From JAFAVZ01 sp036009105 (GTDB lineage Bacteria; Acidobacteriota; Thermoanaerobaculia; Gp7-AA8), in assembly GCA_036009105.1 (NCBI GenBank), contig DASYMJ010000011.1:1-16631 (forward strand): a DNA stretch of 16,631 nt, read 5' to 3'. The position numbers were made by a program, and so were the translations under genes. The stretch's first letter is position 1; every line of letters starts with the position of its first letter. The notes under the pieces were generated by a model, which made no database searches, had not been told where the DNA came from, and was given only the letters and a program-made list of their open reading frames with translations. Shown here piece after piece: positions 14,824-16,631 of the stretch.

Positions 14824-16182
14824 ATGCGCCTGACCCTCGTCCATCCCTCCATCGGCCATCGCCTCGGCGAGAAGTACATCCGCACCTGGCAGATGGAGCC
14901 GCTCGCCCCCGCCGCGCTGGCCGGCCTCACGCCGAAGGACGTCGAGGTCCGCTTCCACGACGACCGGATGGAAGCCATCCCCTTCGACGAGCCGACGGAC
15001 CTCGTGGCCATCAGCGTGGAGACGTACACCGCCCGCCGCGCCTACGAGATCGCCTCGGAGTACCGGCGGCGCAATGTGCCGGTGGTGATGGGCGGCTTCC
15101 ACGCCACGCTCGTGCCGGATGAGGTGGCGCAATACGCGGAGTCGGTGGTGATCGGGGAGGCGGAAGGCATCTGGCCGGAGGTGATCGACGACGCGCGCCA
15201 CGGCACGCTCAAGCCGATCTACCGCACCGCGAAGCGCCCGGCCCTGGCCGGCATGTTCCCCGACCGCTCCATCTTCCGCGGCAAGCGCTACCTCCCCCTC
15301 GGCCTGATCGAGGCGGGCCGGGGCTGCCATTTCAAATGCGACTTCTGCGCGATCCAGGCGTATTTCGGCAGCACGCAGACCCGCCGGCCGGCGGAAGACG
15401 TGTGCGACGAGATCCGGCGGATGAAGAAGCCGCTCTACTTCTTCGTGGACGACAACATCACCTCGAACCTGGAGCAGGCCAAGGAGCTGTACCGCCGCCT
15501 CGCGCCGCTGAAGATCCGCTGGGTGAGCCAGGCCAGCATCAACGTGGCGTACGACGAGAAGCTGATGGGTCTCCTCGCCGCGAGCGGCTGCCAGGGGCTG
15601 CTCATCGGCTTCGAGTCGCTCAACCCGGAGAACCTCCGCCAGATGCACAAGTCGTTCAACACGATGGGCGGCGGCTACGAGGTCGCGCTGCGCAACCTGC
15701 GGCGGCACGGCATCCGCCTTTACGTGACGTTCATCGTCGGCTACGACGGCGACTCCCCCGCCGCCGTGCACGACGTGGTCGCCTTCGCCGAGCGCCACAA
15801 GTTCTACATCGTGGCCTTCAACCATCTCACGCCGTTCCCCGGCACGCCGCTCTACGACCGCCTGCAGAGCGAAGGGCGCCTGCTCTTCGACCGCTGGTGG
15901 CTCGATCCCGACTACCGCTACGGCATGGTGCCGTTCACGCCGCGGGGGATGACGGCGGACGAGGTGAAGGAAGGCTGCATCTCCGCGCGCCGCGAGTTCT
16001 ACAGCCTGCAATCGATCTGGCGCCGCAGCTTCGACCGCATCAACGGCTCGAACGCGTACATGTGGTCGAATTTTTTCAGCATCAACTGGATGATCCGCCG
16101 CGAGGTTACCCAGCGCCGCGACTACCCTCTCGGCGACGAGGCGTTCCGCGGGCCGCTGTTGCGGGTGGGAGGCAATGCGTGA
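14824..16182 (+). CDS. B12-binding-type radical SAM enzyme (second of a tandem pair)
   Basis: This is a 452-residue protein with the same layout as its upstream neighbour: a cobalamin-binding-like domain (MRLTLVHPSIG; VVMGGFHATLVPDE at 87-100; VVIGEAEG), the 4Fe-4S motif C168xxxC172xxC175, FESLNPENL, and a tail with HLTPFPGTPLYDRL, SEGRLLFD and MTADEVKEG. It too lacks DxHxxG. The two are related but clearly diverged, so they may act in sequence or on different positions of one product. ATG 14824 is 2 bases after the previous stop, with no good Shine-Dalgarno, which suggests coupled translation. The stop overlaps the acetyltransferase start (GTGA). Confidence 0.88.
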   Translation: MRLTLVHPSIGHRLGEKYIRTWQMEPLAPAALAGLTPKDVEVRFHDDRMEAIPFDEPTDLVAISVETYTARRAYEIASEYRRRNVPVVMGGFHATLVPDEVAQYAESVVIGEAEGIWPEVIDDARHGTLKPIYRTAKRPALAGMFPDRSIFRGKRYLPLGLIEAGRGCHFKCDFCAIQAYFGSTQTRRPAEDVCDEIRRMKKPLYFFVDDNITSNLEQAKELYRRLAPLKIRWVSQASINVAYDEKLMGLLAASGCQGLLIGFESLNPENLRQMHKSFNTMGGGYEVALRNLRRHGIRLYVTFIVGYDGDSPAAVHDVVAFAERHKFYIVAFNHLTPFPGTPLYDRLQSEGRLLFDRWWLDPDYRYGMVPFTPRGMTADEVKEGCISARREFYSLQSIWRRSFDRINGSNAYMWSNFFSINWMIRREVTQRRDYPLGDEAFRGPLLRVGGNA

Positions 16183-16631
16183 GCGTCGCCTTCTCCGTGG
16201 CCACTCCTGATGACGACGCCGCGCTTCGCCACCTTCTCGCCAGCAGCGCGATGCCGGGCCGCATCCGCCTCCGCCTGGAGCGCGAGCCCGACTACTTCGC
16301 CGGCTGCGCCGCGATGGGGCCGTTCACCCAGGTGCTCGTCGCCCGCGACGGCTCGCGGGTGGTGGGGTTGGCCTGCCGCGCCGTGCGGCCGATGTACATC
16401 AATGGTGTACGCGAGGAGGTAGGCTATCTTGGCCAGCTGCGCGTGGATCCCGCTTACCGCGGCCGCTCGCTCGTGGCTCGCGGCTTTGCACTGCTCCGCG
16501 AGCTGCATTCCGATGGGCGCACACGCGGCTACGTGACGACCATCGTCAGCGGCAACGTGGAGGCGGAGGGGGTACTGGTGCGAAGCCGCCGCCGATCCAT
16601 GCCGCGGTACCGGTTCGTGGACGGTTTGCTG
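16179..16631 (+). CDS. GNAT-family N-acetyltransferase, 3'-truncated
   Basis: The frame is open to the window edge, showing 151 residues. The start is GTG 16179, overlapping the radical SAM stop (GTGA), with GGGAGG at 16167-16172 well spaced. An ATG at 16175 is in a frame that stops within about 12 codons. Residues about 51-110 have the GNAT core: VLVARDGSRVVGLACR strands, then GYLGQLRVDPAYRGR (82-96) running into the acetyl-CoA loop helix. The loop reads RGRSLV where R/QxxGxG/A is usual, so it is degenerate. Family members transfer acetyl (or acyl) from CoA to amines. In this operon it may acylate the product or an intermediate (inference). Confidence 0.85.
   Translation, partial: MSVAFSVATPDDDAALRHLLASSAMPGRIRLRLEREPDYFAGCAAMGPFTQVLVARDGSRVVGLACRAVRPMYINGVREEVGYLGQLRVDPAYRGRSLVARGFALLRELHSDGRTRGYVTTIVSGNVEAEGVLVRSRRRSMPRYRFVDGLL

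Noticed and set aside
16122..16508. Minus-strand open frame over the acetyltransferase
   Set aside because: The plus strand has a good SD, a GTGA overlap and a GNAT core. The minus frame has neither a start signal nor a domain.

Overview
The window is GC-rich and almost entirely coding. It probably comes from an environmental bacterium of the Acidobacteriota or a similar soil lineage. This is an inference from three things: the FG-GAP/ASPIC (CRTAC1-type) protein, the kelch-type protein with IPT and FN3 domains and a duplicated AVHxAELR-type C-terminal motif, and two kinds of short palindromic repeat that I recall as common in such genomes. No rRNA or tRNA gene is present to test this.

Layout, left to right. 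(1) 1-1066, plus strand: the C-terminal part of a prokaryotic animal-type heme peroxidase. (2) 1065-1136: a perfect 26-bp inverted repeat whose arms are themselves hairpins (REPIN-like), filling the gap between convergent genes. (3) 1138-13440, minus strand: one long gene string, read from right to left. It encodes a TetR-type regulator, an FtsX/MacB-type ABC permease, its ATPase, a Rieske oxygenase, a membrane-tethered NTF2/SnoaL-like protein, a fatty-acid-desaturase-type di-iron protein, a PAP2 phosphatase joined to a squalene/phytoene-synthase-like domain, a 14-repeat kelch-type secreted protein, and an FG-GAP/ASPIC secreted protein. Neighbouring genes overlap by ATGA or GTGA at six successive junctions. 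At the seventh (PAP2/kelch) an ATGA is present, but the upstream frame misses the stop by one base, so the two genes form one uninterrupted frame at 4237-8787. (4) 13441-13489: a 49-bp divergent control region with a perfect 14-bp palindrome. (5) 13490-16631, plus strand: two tandem B12-binding-type radical SAM enzymes and a GNAT acetyltransferase cut by the window end.

How the parts may work together (inference): the desaturase-type enzyme, the PAP2/prenyl-synthase-like protein, the Rieske oxygenase and the two radical SAM enzymes look like a pathway that builds or remodels an unusual lipid or terpenoid. The FtsX-type transporter could move it or a carrier lipid, and the TetR protein would control both divergent arms from one operator. 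I do not recognise this combination as a described pathway, and it is the most interesting thing in the window. A 95-bp palindromic element lies in frame inside the PAP2 coding region and adds about 33 residues.
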